Below are positions 28,733 to 38,411 of a stretch of 64,000 bases of DNA, piece after piece (the first letter of the stretch is position 1; every line of letters starts with the position of its first letter). A program made the translations under genes and the position numbers. Under the pieces are notes generated by a model. The model was not told where the DNA came from. It searched no databases and saw only the letters and a list, made by a program, of their open reading frames with translations. This DNA comes from Casimicrobiaceae bacterium (GTDB lineage Bacteria; Pseudomonadota; Gammaproteobacteria; Burkholderiales; Casimicrobiaceae), in assembly GCA_026646885.1 (NCBI GenBank), contig JAPKHK010000014.1, forward strand, positions 23,398-87,397, in the 5' to 3' direction.

Positions 28733-29983
28733 TCAATTCACGAGAATGTGTTCACCGGAATAGAGTGCCTCGATTCGCTCGCGCTCTCGCACCAACACAC
28801 TCGAACCCGCATCCACCATGACTTCGCAGGCCCGTGCGCGAGAATTGTAATTGGAGCTCATGGCGAAACCGTAGGCGCCAGCATCGCGCACAGCAAGTAG
28901 ATCCCCGGGCCGTAGCGCGAGTTCGCGATCGTGCCCCAGAAAATCGGCGCTCTCGCACACCGGCCCCACGACCTGAAAGCACTCGACCGCTTGCTCCGGC
29001 CTGGGGCGAACCGCCTCTATGGCATGAAAGGCTCCATACAGCGCGGGACGCATCAGGTCATTCATGGCGGCATCGACGATGGCGAAGTTGCGCCCTTCGA
29101 CCCTTTTGAGATACTCCACCCGCGTCAGCAGCACGCCAGCGTTGCCAACGATGGATCGGCCGGGTTCGAGCATGAGCCGCAAGCCCCTTGCGGCGAGTGG
29201 TTCGGCAACCGCGGCAGCGTAAGTCGCCAGGTCAATGAGGGGTTCGCTCTGGTAGGCAATGCCAACGCCCCCGCCCAGGTCGAGGTGAGCGAGTCGGATC
29301 CCCTCGGCACTCAAGCGGTCGACCAACATCAGCAGCCGCGCCATGGCATCGAGGTAGGGTGCAAGGTCGGTAATCTGGGAACCGATGTGGCAGTCGAGCC
29401 CCACCGGATCGACATGCGGCAGACGCTGCGCCAGCCGATACGCCTCGAGGGCTTCGGCATAGGGAACTCCAAATTTGTTCTCCTTGAGGCCCGTCGAAAT
29501 ATAGGGGTGGGTCTTGGCATCCACATCCGGGTTCACGCGCAGGCTCACCCGCGCGCGCTTGCCGCATTCTCCTGCAAGCTGATCGAGCCGTAGGAGTTCA
29601 GGCACGGACTCGACGTTGAAGCAGTGAATGTCGTGCCCAAGGGCCAAACGCAGCTCGGCTTCGGTTTTCCCCACCCCGGAAAACAGCGTCTTGGCTGCGT
29701 CGCCTCCGGCCGCCAGCACGCGTGACAGTTCCCCCCCGGAAACGATGTCGAAACCCGCCCCATTGCGAGCGAGAAGATTGAGTACCGCCAGGTTGGAGTT
29801 CGCCTTGACCGAGTAGCACAACAGCAGCGGCACACCGGCAAAAGCCCGCTGGTAAGCGCCGAGGTTGGCGAGAATGGCGGCACGGGAGTAGATGTATGCG
29901 GGTGTACCGAAGCGTCGCGCGATCTCCGTCAGCGGCACATCCTCGGCGTGAAGTTCGCCCGCGCGGAACGTAAAGGTGTTCAT
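28733..29983 (-). CDS. lysA: Diaminopimelate decarboxylase
   Basis: PLP enzyme of 416 residues that decarboxylates meso-diaminopimelate to lysine. The PLP lysine is in YSVKANSNLAVL. The glycine-rich phosphate site is in LDLGGGVGIAYQ, and CESADFLGHDREL provides the active-site Cys region of the partner subunit. The ATG at 29983 is preferred; an in-frame GTG two codons upstream overlaps the lptM stop. The order lptM-lysA is conserved in proteobacteria. Confidence 0.96.
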   Translation of the reverse strand: MNTFTFRAGELHAEDVPLTEIARRFGTPAYIYSRAAILANLGAYQRAFAGVPLLLCYSVKANSNLAVLNLLARNGAGFDIVSGGELSRVLAAGGDAAKTLFSGVGKTEAELRLALGHDIHCFNVESVPELLRLDQLAGECGKRARVSLRVNPDVDAKTHPYISTGLKENKFGVPYAEALEAYRLAQRLPHVDPVGLDCHIGSQITDLAPYLDAMARLLMLVDRLSAEGIRLAHLDLGGGVGIAYQSEPLIDLATYAAAVAEPLAARGLRLMLEPGRSIVGNAGVLLTRVEYLKRVEGRNFAIVDAAMNDLMRPALYGAFHAIEAVRPRPEQAVECFQVVGPVCESADFLGHDRELALRPGDLLAVRDAGAYGFAMSSNYNSRARACEVMVDAGSSVLVRERERIEALYSGEHILVN

Positions 29984-29988
29984 GGTCA

Positions 29989-30150
29989 CTAGGGTTTCTT
30001 GCGCTCGCTGGTTTCACCGTGCGGCGGGAGCGGCGAGTCGGCACTCGGTGGGGACGTCGCACCGGGCGGCTTGGCGGGGAGGGTCAGCGGACCTTTGTAG
30101 CCGCAAGCACCGATGAACAGGAGGAGCGCTGCCAGAATAACCCGTTTCAT
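29989..30150 (-). CDS. lptM: Small lipoprotein LptM (YifL-like)
   Basis: Encodes 53 residues: a lipoprotein signal (MKRVILAALLLFIGAC, lipobox IGAC), the conserved GYKGPLTLP after the Cys, then a Pro/Ser-rich tail. It matches LptM/LppL, which assists LPS-transport protein LptD assembly in E. coli. It stands directly before lysA, its usual neighbour. Confidence 0.9.
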   Translation of the reverse strand: MKRVILAALLLFIGACGYKGPLTLPAKPPGATSPPSADSPLPPHGETSERKKP

Positions 30151-30187
30151 GCCGCGGATGGTATCACGAAGCGTTCTGGTCCCCGGC

Positions 30188-30907
30188 TTAGCGCAGGAGC
30201 GGTTCGAACTGGCGCACCGCCGCGCGCGCCGCCCGAAAATCCGGGTAGAGCCGCGCCACCACCGCCCAGAACTGGCTGCCGTGATTCATCTCCTGCAGAT
30301 GCGCCACTTCATGGGCGATGATGTAATCGGCCAGCGCGGGCGGAAGCTGCACGAGACGCCAATGCAGACGGATGAGGCCGCTGCGATTGCAGCTTCCCCA
30401 GAGCGTTCGGGGGCCGTAGACCATGAGTCGCGGCACCGGCACGCCCAGAGCCGCGGCATAAGCTCCCAGGCGCGGCGCAAAGGCCTCGGCGGCGCGCTTG
30501 CGCATCCACTGCTCAATGGACCGTGCCACGGCAGCCGGGTCGCTCGGCAACGGCAGATGCACACGCAGCAACGATCCCTCGCGATTCACTCGTACGCGAG
30601 GCCCCGCTTGCAGAGCCAAGGTATGCGGTACACCTTCGTAGAGGACCAGCCCCCCATCGTGCCAGGCCGTCATGGGCGCGTGCTCGCTGCGCCTTGACCA
30701 CTCGGCGAGCTTGGACAAGATCCAACCCGACTTCTCATGCAGAACTTGCTGCAACTCGCCCAAGGTGAGCCGCAGCGGCGCCCGAACGGTCAGGCCGTCA
30801 TGACCGACTTGCAGACCGACGGTACGCCGCCGCACGCGCACCAGGCGATAAGCCACTTCTCGCTCGCCCAGGGAAATGGACCGCGTGCTCTCCGGCGGGG
30901 ACTTCAC
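30188..30907 (-). CDS. YgjP-like M48 family metal-dependent hydrolase (DUF45)
   Basis: Encodes 239 residues from a GTG at 30907 that overlaps the plsC stop. The zincin motif HEVAHLQEMNH (HExxH with a third His) follows the segment LWGSCNRSGLIRLHWRLVQLP, characteristic of the YgjP/WLM-like DUF45 proteins (WGSC, then N/HWRL). A cytosolic peptidase is likely, but its substrate is unknown. It ends the glyQ-glyS-gmhB-plsC run, a common betaproteobacterial order. Confidence 0.88.
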   Translation of the reverse strand: MKSPPESTRSISLGEREVAYRLVRVRRRTVGLQVGHDGLTVRAPLRLTLGELQQVLHEKSGWILSKLAEWSRRSEHAPMTAWHDGGLVLYEGVPHTLALQAGPRVRVNREGSLLRVHLPLPSDPAAVARSIEQWMRKRAAEAFAPRLGAYAAALGVPVPRLMVYGPRTLWGSCNRSGLIRLHWRLVQLPPALADYIIAHEVAHLQEMNHGSQFWAVVARLYPDFRAARAAVRQFEPLLR

Positions 30908-31632
30908 GCCTCCCCCCGCGGATCTCCCAGCCGCGCGGTCTCGGCTTCGATCCACTGCTCGACCTCGCGTGTCAGCTCCTCGGTGCTGCGCCCGGCCACA
31001 GCAATGGGGCACCCGATGCTCAGGGTGATGCACCCGGGATAGGTTTTCCAGCCATGCTTGGGCCACAGATAACCTGCATTGTGTGCCACCGGAAGTATGG
31101 GCATGCCCAACTCCCGCGCCAAGCGCGCGCCTCCCGGTTTGTAGCGCCGGCTGGTGCCTGGGGCCACACGCGTGCCCTCGGGAAAGATGGTGATCCAGAA
31201 GCCCTGGTCGCGCCTCTCGCGACCCTGTTCGATGATCTGTTGCATCGCCTCGGAAGCTTTGGCACGGTCGATCAAAATGGGCGAGAAAAGCGCGAAGCCC
31301 CAGCCGAAGAAAGGAATCCAGACCAGCTCGCGCTTGGCGATAAAAGCCATTGGGGGAATCACGAGCTGGAGGAACACGGTCTCCCAGGTCGAGGAGTGCT
31401 TGCACATGAGCACGTGCGGCGTGTGCGGGTCGATGTGCTCCAGGCCCTCGACGCGGTAGCGCATGCCTGCGATTACCCGCGCTCCCCACACCACCAGCCG
31501 GCTCCATTGCTGGATGACATGGTAGCGCGCCACGCGCGGCAACACCACCGCGACCAAGAACAGGCTGAACGCCACTGGAGGCGTCATGAACAGCAAGTAA
31601 AGGCGAAAGAGTGTCGCGCGCAAGGCAAGCAT
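30904..31632 (-). CDS. plsC: 1-acyl-sn-glycerol-3-phosphate acyltransferase
   Basis: Phospholipid biosynthesis enzyme of 242 residues that acylates lysophosphatidic acid. The N terminus is hydrophobic and probably inserts in the inner membrane. The acyltransferase motifs are MCKHSSTWETVFL (the NHxxxxD motif appears as KHSSTWE, with Glu in place of Asp) and FPEGTRVAPG (motif III), with IDRAKA between. HxxxxE-type active sites occur in this beta-proteobacterial group. The start at 31632 lies 5 bp after the gmhB stop. Confidence 0.9.
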   Translation of the reverse strand: MLALRATLFRLYLLFMTPPVAFSLFLVAVVLPRVARYHVIQQWSRLVVWGARVIAGMRYRVEGLEHIDPHTPHVLMCKHSSTWETVFLQLVIPPMAFIAKRELVWIPFFGWGFALFSPILIDRAKASEAMQQIIEQGRERRDQGFWITIFPEGTRVAPGTSRRYKPGGARLARELGMPILPVAHNAGYLWPKHGWKTYPGCITLSIGCPIAVAGRSTEELTREVEQWIEAETARLGDPRGEA

Positions 31633-31637
31633 GACGG

Positions 31638-32216
31638 TCAGTCCTCGGCGAGAAGTGCCGAGACTGCGAAGGCAAGGTCCGGAAAGATTACCGTGTCTTG
31701 CGGGAATTCGCCTTCGCGCAGCGTTTTCTCGCCCTTGCCGGTGAGCACCAGCATGGGTTGCGCACCCGCGGCCCGGGCCGACTGCAGGTCTCGCAGGCTG
31801 TCGCCGATGCACGGCACGCCGGTCAAGTCCAAGCCGTAGCGCTCACCGATCTCATGCAACATCCCCGCCTTGGGTTTGCGGCAGCCGCAGTCGGCATCCG
31901 CGGTATGCGGGCAATAAAAAACTGCATCGACGCGTGCCCCCACCTGTGCCAGTGCGCGGTGCATTTTTTCGTGGATGGCGTTGAGCGTGGCCATGTCAAA
32001 CAGCCCCCGGCCAATGCCAGACTGGTTGGTGGCGATCACCACCCGAAAGCCGGCATGGTTGAGCCGGGCGATGGCGTCGAGGCTGCCAGGTATGGGTCGC
32101 CACTCCTCGGGCGACTTGATGAAGGCTTCGCTGTCATAATTGATGACGCCATCGCGATCCAGGATGATGAGCTTCGATCGCGGCGCGGCAGCGCCTTCGG
32201 CGGCGAGCTGAACCAT
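31638..32216 (-). CDS. gmhB: D-glycero-beta-D-manno-heptose 1,7-bisphosphate 7-phosphatase
   Basis: HAD phosphatase of 192 residues in ADP-heptose (LPS core) synthesis. Motif I is LDRDGVINYDSEAF, motif II is VIATNQSGIGRGLF, and the zinc loop CPHTADADCGCRKP is specific for GmhB-type enzymes. The terminal Asp motif is CIGDSLRDLQSA. The ATG shares one base with the glyS stop (TGATG), so it is coupled to glyS. Confidence 0.94.
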   Translation of the reverse strand: MVQLAAEGAAAPRSKLIILDRDGVINYDSEAFIKSPEEWRPIPGSLDAIARLNHAGFRVVIATNQSGIGRGLFDMATLNAIHEKMHRALAQVGARVDAVFYCPHTADADCGCRKPKAGMLHEIGERYGLDLTGVPCIGDSLRDLQSARAAGAQPMLVLTGKGEKTLREGEFPQDTVIFPDLAFAVSALLAED

Positions 32217-34360
32217 CAGGCGAGCTTCGAAAGATCGGCCACGCGGTTCATCATGCCGCCCAAGTGCCGAAGCAAGCGCAAGCGGTTCTCGCGCACCCCC
32301 GGATCGTCCGCCATCACCATGACGTCCGTGAAGAAACGGTCGACTGCCTCGCGCAAACCCGCGAGCGCCACCAGTGCCGAACTGAAATTCTCTTGTTCGA
32401 GCCAAACTTCCAGTTGCGGGCGCAAGCGCTCGCCCGCGGCAAAAAGCGCCCGCTCGGCATCTTCGACGAAGCACCCCGGATCCGGTGCCGCTCCCCCCGT
32501 GCCACGACCCAGGGAGGATTTGTCTTCGCCTGCGTCCTTGGCCAGGATGTTGGCAATCCGCTTGTTGGCGGCAGCCAGCGCCTGGGCCTCCGCCCGGGCA
32601 TTGAACTGGCGCACGGCCTCGAGTCTGCGAGGCACCTGATAGACCGCTTCGTCGCAGACCGCCACCACCGCTTCGATATCCTGGGCAGCGTACTCGCGCT
32701 CGCGCAGGAAGTTCTTCAAGCGCTCGATTACGAACGCATGCACCTCGCGGACCACACCGGCCGCGGGCGCGCGAGCGCCCAGCGCCTGGCGCGCCGCTTC
32801 GAGCAATGTCGAGAGTCCGGCGCGAACCGGGGTTTCCATCAGGATGCGCAGCACACCCACGGCGTGGCGACGCAGACCGAAAGGGTCTTTGTCCCCGCTG
32901 GGGGCAAGCCCAATGCCGAAGATCCCGACCAAGGCATCGACCTTGTCGGCGAGCGCCACCGCGACTGACACGCCGCCTTGCGGCAAGCGATCGCCAGAAA
33001 ACCGCGGCCAATAGTGCTGCTCGATGGCGTCGGCAACAACCTCGGGCTCGCCATCGTGGCCGGCGTAATACCGCCCCATAACGCCCTGCAGCTCCGGGAA
33101 CTCGCCCACCATGTCGCTCACCAGATCCGCCTTGGCCAGTCGCGCGGCGCGCTGCGCCGCTCCGGCGTCGGCGCCGATTTCGCCGGCGATCGTGGCAGCC
33201 AGCGTCCCCAGCCGCTCCGCCCGCTCCAGTTGGGTGCCGAGCTTGTTGTGGTAGACCACGCTGCCCAGCTTGTCCACGCGAGCCGCCAGCGACACCTTGC
33301 GATCCTGCTCATAAAAGAAACGCGCATCGGCCAGTCGCGGCCGCACCACGCGCTCGTTGCCGCGCACCACATTCCCGGGATCGGCCAGGTACATGTTGCT
33401 GACGATCAGGAAGCGTCGCTGCAACCGGCCCTGCCCGTCGAACAAGGGGAAGTACTTCTGGTTCTGGCGCATGGTGAGAATCAAGCATTCCTGCGGCACC
33501 CCCAAAAACGCCTCCTCGAACTCGCCGGCATATACCGCCGGACGCTCGACCAGTGCGGTCACTTCGTCGAGCAATTCGGAATAGCTTGCCGGTTCACCCA
33601 GTTGCCCGCCTTGGCTTCGCGCCATCTGCACGAGCGCGCTCTCGACGAGGGCACGGCGTTCGTGAAAAGACGCCACGACATTGCCCTGGGATGCCAGTGT
33701 CGCCGCATAGTCTTCGGCGCGATCGAGACGAATTTCCCGGACACCCTGGAAGCGATGGCCCATCGTCAGTCGACCCGCTTGCAGTCCCAGAACCGAAACC
33801 GGAACGACCGCTTCACCCCAAAGCGCCGTCAGGCGGTGTGCCGGGCGCACGAACTGCACCGTAGTCACCCCATCGGCCAGCTGATAACTCATCACCTTGG
33901 GAATGGGCAAGCCGGCCAAAGCGGCTTCGAGCGCAACTTGCAAGCCTTGCGCAAGCGTCTTGCCAGCAATACGCTCGGTAAGAAAGAGCGCCTCGGCTTT
34001 GCCGTCCGGCTGCCGGGAAAACGCCGCCGGACCGAGTGCCGAAAAATCGGAGTGGCCGCGCGCGGCGAGCTTCTTCAGCAAAGCCGCAGTCGGCGCACCG
34101 GCCGCGTCGAAGGCCACGGTGCAGGGCATCAGCTTCACCACCGCGTCGGTATCGGGCGAACGCTCGGCGACACCGCCAATGCTCACACCCAGGCGGCGCG
34201 GTGTGGCGTAAGGCGTGACCGTGCTCTGCGCAGCGAGAAACCCGCCTTTGCGCAGGCTCTCGGCAAGGATCTCGGCAAAGGATTCGCCCAGCCGGGCGAG
34301 CGCCTTGGGCGGCAGCTCCTCGGTCAGAAGCTCGACGAGCAGAGTCTGGCGAGCGCTCAT
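32216..34360 (-). CDS. glyS: Glycyl-tRNA synthetase beta subunit
   Basis: Encodes 714 residues, typical for GlyS of alpha2beta2 bacterial glycyl-tRNA synthetase. The N terminus [21 protein letters not shown] is highly conserved, and [20 protein letters not shown] and the HD-like C-terminal anticodon-binding region are present. The start overlaps the glyQ stop (ATGA). Confidence 0.97.
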   Translation of the reverse strand: MSARQTLLVELLTEELPPKALARLGESFAEILAESLRKGGFLAAQSTVTPYATPRRLGVSIGGVAERSPDTDAVVKLMPCTVAFDAAGAPTAALLKKLAARGHSDFSALGPAAFSRQPDGKAEALFLTERIAGKTLAQGLQVALEAALAGLPIPKVMSYQLADGVTTVQFVRPAHRLTALWGEAVVPVSVLGLQAGRLTMGHRFQGVREIRLDRAEDYAATLASQGNVVASFHERRALVESALVQMARSQGGQLGEPASYSELLDEVTALVERPAVYAGEFEEAFLGVPQECLILTMRQNQKYFPLFDGQGRLQRRFLIVSNMYLADPGNVVRGNERVVRPRLADARFFYEQDRKVSLAARVDKLGSVVYHNKLGTQLERAERLGTLAATIAGEIGADAGAAQRAARLAKADLVSDMVGEFPELQGVMGRYYAGHDGEPEVVADAIEQHYWPRFSGDRLPQGGVSVAVALADKVDALVGIFGIGLAPSGDKDPFGLRRHAVGVLRILMETPVRAGLSTLLEAARQALGARAPAAGVVREVHAFVIERLKNFLREREYAAQDIEAVVAVCDEAVYQVPRRLEAVRQFNARAEAQALAAANKRIANILAKDAGEDKSSLGRGTGGAAPDPGCFVEDAERALFAAGERLRPQLEVWLEQENFSSALVALAGLREAVDRFFTDVMVMADDPGVRENRLRLLRHLGGMMNRVADLSKLA

Positions 34361-35271
34361 GCCGCTTCTCCCGTGCCCCGCGGCAGCATCGGAAAACCTA
34401 GACGTTCGCGCGCTTCGTAATAGCTTTGCGCCACCGCTCGCGCAAGATTGCGAATGCGCCCGATGTAGGCCGCGCGCTCAGTGACCGATATCGCCCCACG
34501 CGCGTCGAGCAAATTGAAAGTGTGGGCGGCCTTAAGCACCATCTCATAAGCGGGCAGCGCCAGCTGCCGCTCCATGAGCGTCTTGGCCTCGCGCTCATAA
34601 TCGCCGAAATGAGTGAACAACATGGCGGCATTCGAGTGCTCGAAGTTATAGGCCGATTGCTCCACTTCGTTTTGCTTGAAGACGTCCCCATAGGTCAAGC
34701 GATGCTTGGTCGCCCCCGCGCCCATTTCCGTCCACACCAAGTCGAAGACGTTCTCCACACCTTGCAGATACATCGCCAGGCGCTCGATGCCATAGGTGAT
34801 CTCGCCCAGGATCGGTTTGCAATCCAAGCCACCCACCTGCTGAAAATAGGTGAACTGGGTAACCTCCATGCCGTTGAGCCACACTTCCCAGCCCAATCCC
34901 CAGGCACCGAGGGTAGGGTTCTCCCAATCGTCCTCGACGAAGCGAATGTCGTGCGCCTTGGGATCTATTCCCAAGCTTTCCAGGGATCCGAGGTAGAGTT
35001 CGAGGATGTTGGGCGGCGAGGGCTTGAGCACCACCTGGTACTGGTAATAGTGCTGCATGCGATTGGGATTGTCGCCGTATCGGCCGTCCTTGGGCCGGCG
35101 CGATGGCTGCACGTAGGCCGCGCTCCAGGGTTCGGGTCCAAGCGCACGCAGAAAGGTGGCCGTGTGCGAGGTGCCCGCGCCAACTTCCATGTCGTAGGGC
35201 TGCAAGAGGGCGCAACCTTGTTTGCCCCAGTAATGTTGGAGATTGAGTATGACCTCTTGAAAACTCAGCAT
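34357..35271 (-). CDS. glyQ: Glycyl-tRNA synthetase alpha subunit
   Basis: Catalytic alpha subunit, 304 residues, charging tRNA-Gly. Diagnostic segments are [39 protein letters not shown] (motif 2 of class II synthetases) and [18 protein letters not shown] (motif 3). It is in an operon with glyS, downstream of lnt. Confidence 0.97.
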   Translation of the reverse strand: MLSFQEVILNLQHYWGKQGCALLQPYDMEVGAGTSHTATFLRALGPEPWSAAYVQPSRRPKDGRYGDNPNRMQHYYQYQVVLKPSPPNILELYLGSLESLGIDPKAHDIRFVEDDWENPTLGAWGLGWEVWLNGMEVTQFTYFQQVGGLDCKPILGEITYGIERLAMYLQGVENVFDLVWTEMGAGATKHRLTYGDVFKQNEVEQSAYNFEHSNAAMLFTHFGDYEREAKTLMERQLALPAYEMVLKAAHTFNLLDARGAISVTERAAYIGRIRNLARAVAQSYYEARERLGFPMLPRGTGEAA

Positions 35272-35318
35272 GACCGCCGCCGGAATGCGGGAACACCCCG
35301 CAAAATGTTGATTTTACT

Positions 35319-36836
35319 TTATTCGGGGGCGAAACGCCGCAGTGTGCGCCCGGCTATGGCGGCGAACAAGGCTGCGCACATCAAGACCAGCGCCGCCCAG
35401 TTGCCCCAAGATACGAAAGGTGTGCTGCCGCTACGCCCCTGCACCGTGGCATCGAGCTTGCCCACGCGAAACGCTGGCAGCGTTGCCTGGACTTGCCCTC
35501 GGGCATCGATCACGGAAGTGACGCCAGTATTCGTGGCCCGCAGCATCGTCCGCGCAGTTTCCAGCGAGCGCATCTGCGCGATCTGGTTGTGCTGCTGCAT
35601 GGCGATGCTGCGGCCATACCAAGCGTCATTGGTGACATTCACCAGCAGCGTCGCCTCGGGCAGCTGCCGAATGATCTCCTCGCCGAACGCATCTTCGTAG
35701 CAGATACTCACCGCCACCCGCTGTCCGGCCACCTGAAGCGGTCGCTGGCGCTCGCTGCCGCGGCCCTGATCGTCGATGGGAATGTTGATCAGGTTCTCGA
35801 AAACCCAACCGAAGATCGGTCGCAGCGGAATGCTCTCGCCAAAGGGCACCAAGTGCACTTTGTAGTAGGCTTGGGTGTGCGATGCGCCCAAACTCAGCAC
35901 GCTGTTGTGATAGGCCTGCGTGATTGGATCCTGCGTGAAGACACCCAGCAACACGTCGCCCCCGTGGCGCCGCGCATGTGCTTCCAGCAGCTCCAAGAAC
36001 AGGGCCGGAGCATCCTCGAGCACGGCCGGTACGGCACTCTCGGGCGTGATGATGAGCTGAGCATCAGTCTCCCGCGCCAAGCGCAGATAGGTCTCCAGGG
36101 TGTGGCGAAATTCGCGCACATCGAATTTCACATCCTGGGCGACATTGCCTTGCAGGAGACTCACGCGCAGAGGTTCGCCGCTGGGCTGGCTCCATTCGAC
36201 ACCGCGCAGGAGCCCCCCGGCAACCAACAAGAACGCGAGACCACCTAGGGGAGCAAACCGCCGCCAAGATTGAGGTTGCTCATCGGCGATGATCACATAG
36301 GCCAGCGCGCCGCCCGCCCAGGCGACGAGAAAACTCAGGCCATACACGCCCAGTATCGGCGCGAAGCCCAGGAGAGGGCTTGCAGGTAACTCGGCGTAGC
36401 CGAGCACTAACCAGGGAAAGCCACTGAACAACCAGCCGCGCAGCCATTCCGAGAGCGCCCAAGCCGCCGGGGCAAGAAGCAACAAAGCCTGAGCAGGGGC
36501 ATTGCGGCGAAAGCGCGCGAAGACATAAGCAGCTAAGGCCGGATAGAGCGCGAGAAAGGCGCAAAAAAGCGCCACCGCCAGAGCCGCCAAGGACGCCGGC
36601 ATGCCGCCATAGGTGTGCAGGGCGATGAACAGCCAGTGCACCCCGCCGCCAAAGAAGCCCAAGCCGAATGCAAAGGCGCGCCAGGCCGCGGCCCGCGCGG
36701 TCGGCGCATACCAGCAAAGGAGGTAGAGCGCGGCAAGCAGGACGGGGCCAATTCCCCAAATCGAAAAGGGCGCAAACGCGAACACCCCCAGCGCCCCGAG
36801 CGCGGCGCTGGCAGCCAACGTCAGCGTGTGGCTCAC
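35319..36836 (-). CDS. lnt: Apolipoprotein N-acyltransferase
   Basis: Inner-membrane enzyme, 505 residues, adding the third acyl chain to lipoproteins. Several N-terminal membrane segments precede a nitrilase-like domain. The catalytic triad is visible as Glu in IITPESAVP, Lys in YKVHLVPFGE and Cys in VSICYEDAFGEE. The start is read as GTG at 36836 (SHTLTLAASAALG) after GAGAGG. The frame continues upstream through repeat sequence, which is why a longer ORF appears. It lies downstream of corC, as in many proteobacteria. Confidence 0.93.
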   Translation of the reverse strand: MSHTLTLAASAALGALGVFAFAPFSIWGIGPVLLAALYLLCWYAPTARAAAWRAFAFGLGFFGGGVHWLFIALHTYGGMPASLAALAVALFCAFLALYPALAAYVFARFRRNAPAQALLLLAPAAWALSEWLRGWLFSGFPWLVLGYAELPASPLLGFAPILGVYGLSFLVAWAGGALAYVIIADEQPQSWRRFAPLGGLAFLLVAGGLLRGVEWSQPSGEPLRVSLLQGNVAQDVKFDVREFRHTLETYLRLARETDAQLIITPESAVPAVLEDAPALFLELLEAHARRHGGDVLLGVFTQDPITQAYHNSVLSLGASHTQAYYKVHLVPFGESIPLRPIFGWVFENLINIPIDDQGRGSERQRPLQVAGQRVAVSICYEDAFGEEIIRQLPEATLLVNVTNDAWYGRSIAMQQHNQIAQMRSLETARTMLRATNTGVTSVIDARGQVQATLPAFRVGKLDATVQGRSGSTPFVSWGNWAALVLMCAALFAAIAGRTLRRFAPE

Positions 36837-36906
36837 AGTTGCGCCTCTCGCTGTCTGCTCTTGCGCGGTAAGGGGATGGGGACTATCGCGGGCGGTGCCG
36901 CTGCAG

Positions 36907-37048
36907 CTTCTTGAACGCGCCCCTTGGGGCGGCCCGGCGGCTGGTGTGCAAACCTCCCCCCGGCCCCCTCCCGCGGGGAGGGGGTGATTGCGGTTCGCCG
37001 CTGCGCGGCTCCGGCTTCTTGAACGCGCCCCTTGGGGCGGCCCGGCGG
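36907..37048 (-). repeat. Intergenic GC-rich repeat, copy 1 (lnt-corC spacer)
   Basis: A 34-bp sequence occurs twice, identically, at 36907-36940 and 37015-37048. Between them is a CCCTCCCC-rich block and the core GATTGCGGTTCGCCGCTGCG (36985-37004). The same core recurs at 56650-56758 and 59697-59775. The copy lies directly after the corC stop on the coding strand. Confidence 0.75.
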
Positions 37049-37053
37049 GGCGC

Positions 37054-37926
37054 TCATGCTCCTTCGCGGGCGCCGGGCGCGGCGGGCTTGCGTTCGACAA
37101 TGACAGTATAGATGCGTCGCGAGTCGGCGCGCAGCACCTCGAAGCGCAGATCGCCGAGCCGCACAGCGTCGCCGCGCTTGGGCAGGCGGCCGAATTCGCG
37201 CAGCAGCAAGCCGCTGATAGTATCGAACGCGCTGTCGTCAAAGTCGGTGCCGAAGTGCGCATTGAAGTCTTCAATACTGCACTGCGCCTTGACGCGGTGA
37301 CGGTCCGGGCCATCCTCCAGGATGTCATCCTCGGTTTCGTCAAAGTCGTATTCGTCCTCGATTTCGCCAACGATTTGCTCGAGCACGTCCTCGATCGTGA
37401 CCAGCCCGGCTACGCCCCCGTATTCGTCGACCACCAAGGCCATGTGGTTGCGGTTGGCCCTGAAGTCGCGAAGTAGTACGTTGAGGCGCTTGGACTCCGG
37501 TATGAAAACCGCGGGGCGAAGCATTTCGCGCAAGTTAAATTCCTCCGGGTTGGCGTAGTACTGCAGGAGATCCTTGGCGAGCAGGATGCCGATCACGTCG
37601 TCCTTGTTCTCTCCGATCACCGGAAATCGCGAGTGCCGCGTTTCGATGACATAGGGGATGAACCGCTCCGGCCCGTCGCTTAGGCTGATCACGTCCATTT
37701 GCGCCCGCGGAATCATGATGTCCCCGGCGGTCATTTCCGAGACTTGCAGAGCGCCCTCGATGATGGAAAGCGCGTCGGCGTCCATCAACTGCCGCTCGAA
37801 AGCGCCGTGCAGGAGTTCGATCAACTGCTCGCGATCTTCCGGTTCGCGCAGAATCAGCGCCGAAAGCCGCTCCAGCATGCTGGGTTTTTGCGGCTTGTGG
37901 GTCTCGCCATCTTCGTCTTGATTCAT
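37054..37926 (-). CDS. corC: CorC-type CBS-domain protein
   Basis: Encodes 290 residues from the ATG at 37926, in an ATGA overlap with the ybeY stop. Two CBS domains (about residues 70-190, starting ITAGDIMIPRAQMD-like with MTAGDIMIPRAQMD and ending GGVAGLVTIEDVLEQIVGEI) precede a CorC_HlyC transporter-associated domain. The protein lacks the DUF21 membrane domain. It is linked by family to magnesium and cobalt efflux. The order phoH-ybeY-corC-lnt is strongly conserved. Confidence 0.94.
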   Translation of the reverse strand: MNQDEDGETHKPQKPSMLERLSALILREPEDREQLIELLHGAFERQLMDADALSIIEGALQVSEMTAGDIMIPRAQMDVISLSDGPERFIPYVIETRHSRFPVIGENKDDVIGILLAKDLLQYYANPEEFNLREMLRPAVFIPESKRLNVLLRDFRANRNHMALVVDEYGGVAGLVTIEDVLEQIVGEIEDEYDFDETEDDILEDGPDRHRVKAQCSIEDFNAHFGTDFDDSAFDTISGLLLREFGRLPKRGDAVRLGDLRFEVLRADSRRIYTVIVERKPAAPGAREGA

Positions 37927-38411
37927 GAATCTCCCCCTTCGCGCTGCCGGGCATACGGATTGCGGTAGCCGAAACGCGCCAGCAATTTCGCCTCGCGCGA
38001 TTCCATGGCCTGCGCGGCAGCCTCCTCTTGATGATCCCAGCCATGCAGATGCAGCATGCCGTGCATCACCAGGTGCGCGCAATGCGCCTCTTTGGCAATG
38101 CGTTGCGCCTTGGCTTCGCGCGCCAGCACCGCCCCGCAAATGACTATATCCCCTTCCAGCCGGCCGCGCCGCCCGCCCTCTGCGTACGCGAAGGTGAGCA
38201 CGTTGGTGGCGCAGTCCTTGCCGCGAAATTCACGGTTGAGCGCCCGCCCTTCGTCTTCGCTCACGAACCGCAAAGTGAGCACCACCGGTCTATCTTGGGC
38301 CGCCGCCACCCAGCGGCGCAACCGCCAGCGCGGGGGCAGCCCGCGCTCGCCGCAGGCGTACTGCACCGCCAGGTTGAGCTTAGGCTTCGCGCGGCTCGGT
38401 GTGGCTTTCAT
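37923..38411 (-). CDS. ybeY: Endoribonuclease YbeY
   Basis: Metal-dependent rRNA maturation RNase of 162 residues, with the UPF0054 signature HLVMHGMLHLHGWDHQEE holding three His ligands and the TNVLTFAY segment upstream. The ATG at 38411 overlaps the end of phoH by 31 bp. A shorter start cannot be excluded because KLNLAVQYA resembles common N termini. Confidence 0.95.
   Translation of the reverse strand: MKATPSRAKPKLNLAVQYACGERGLPPRWRLRRWVAAAQDRPVVLTLRFVSEDEGRALNREFRGKDCATNVLTFAYAEGGRRGRLEGDIVICGAVLAREAKAQRIAKEAHCAHLVMHGMLHLHGWDHQEEAAAQAMESREAKLLARFGYRNPYARQREGGDS

Noticed and set aside
32978..34420. 480-residue frame opposite glyS
   Set aside because: Antisense shadow of a conserved tRNA synthetase gene.
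36833..37057. Small open frame overlapping the corC stop and running through the repeats
   Set aside because: Similar translations appear wherever the repeat occurs, so the frame is explained by repeat sequence rather than by a gene.
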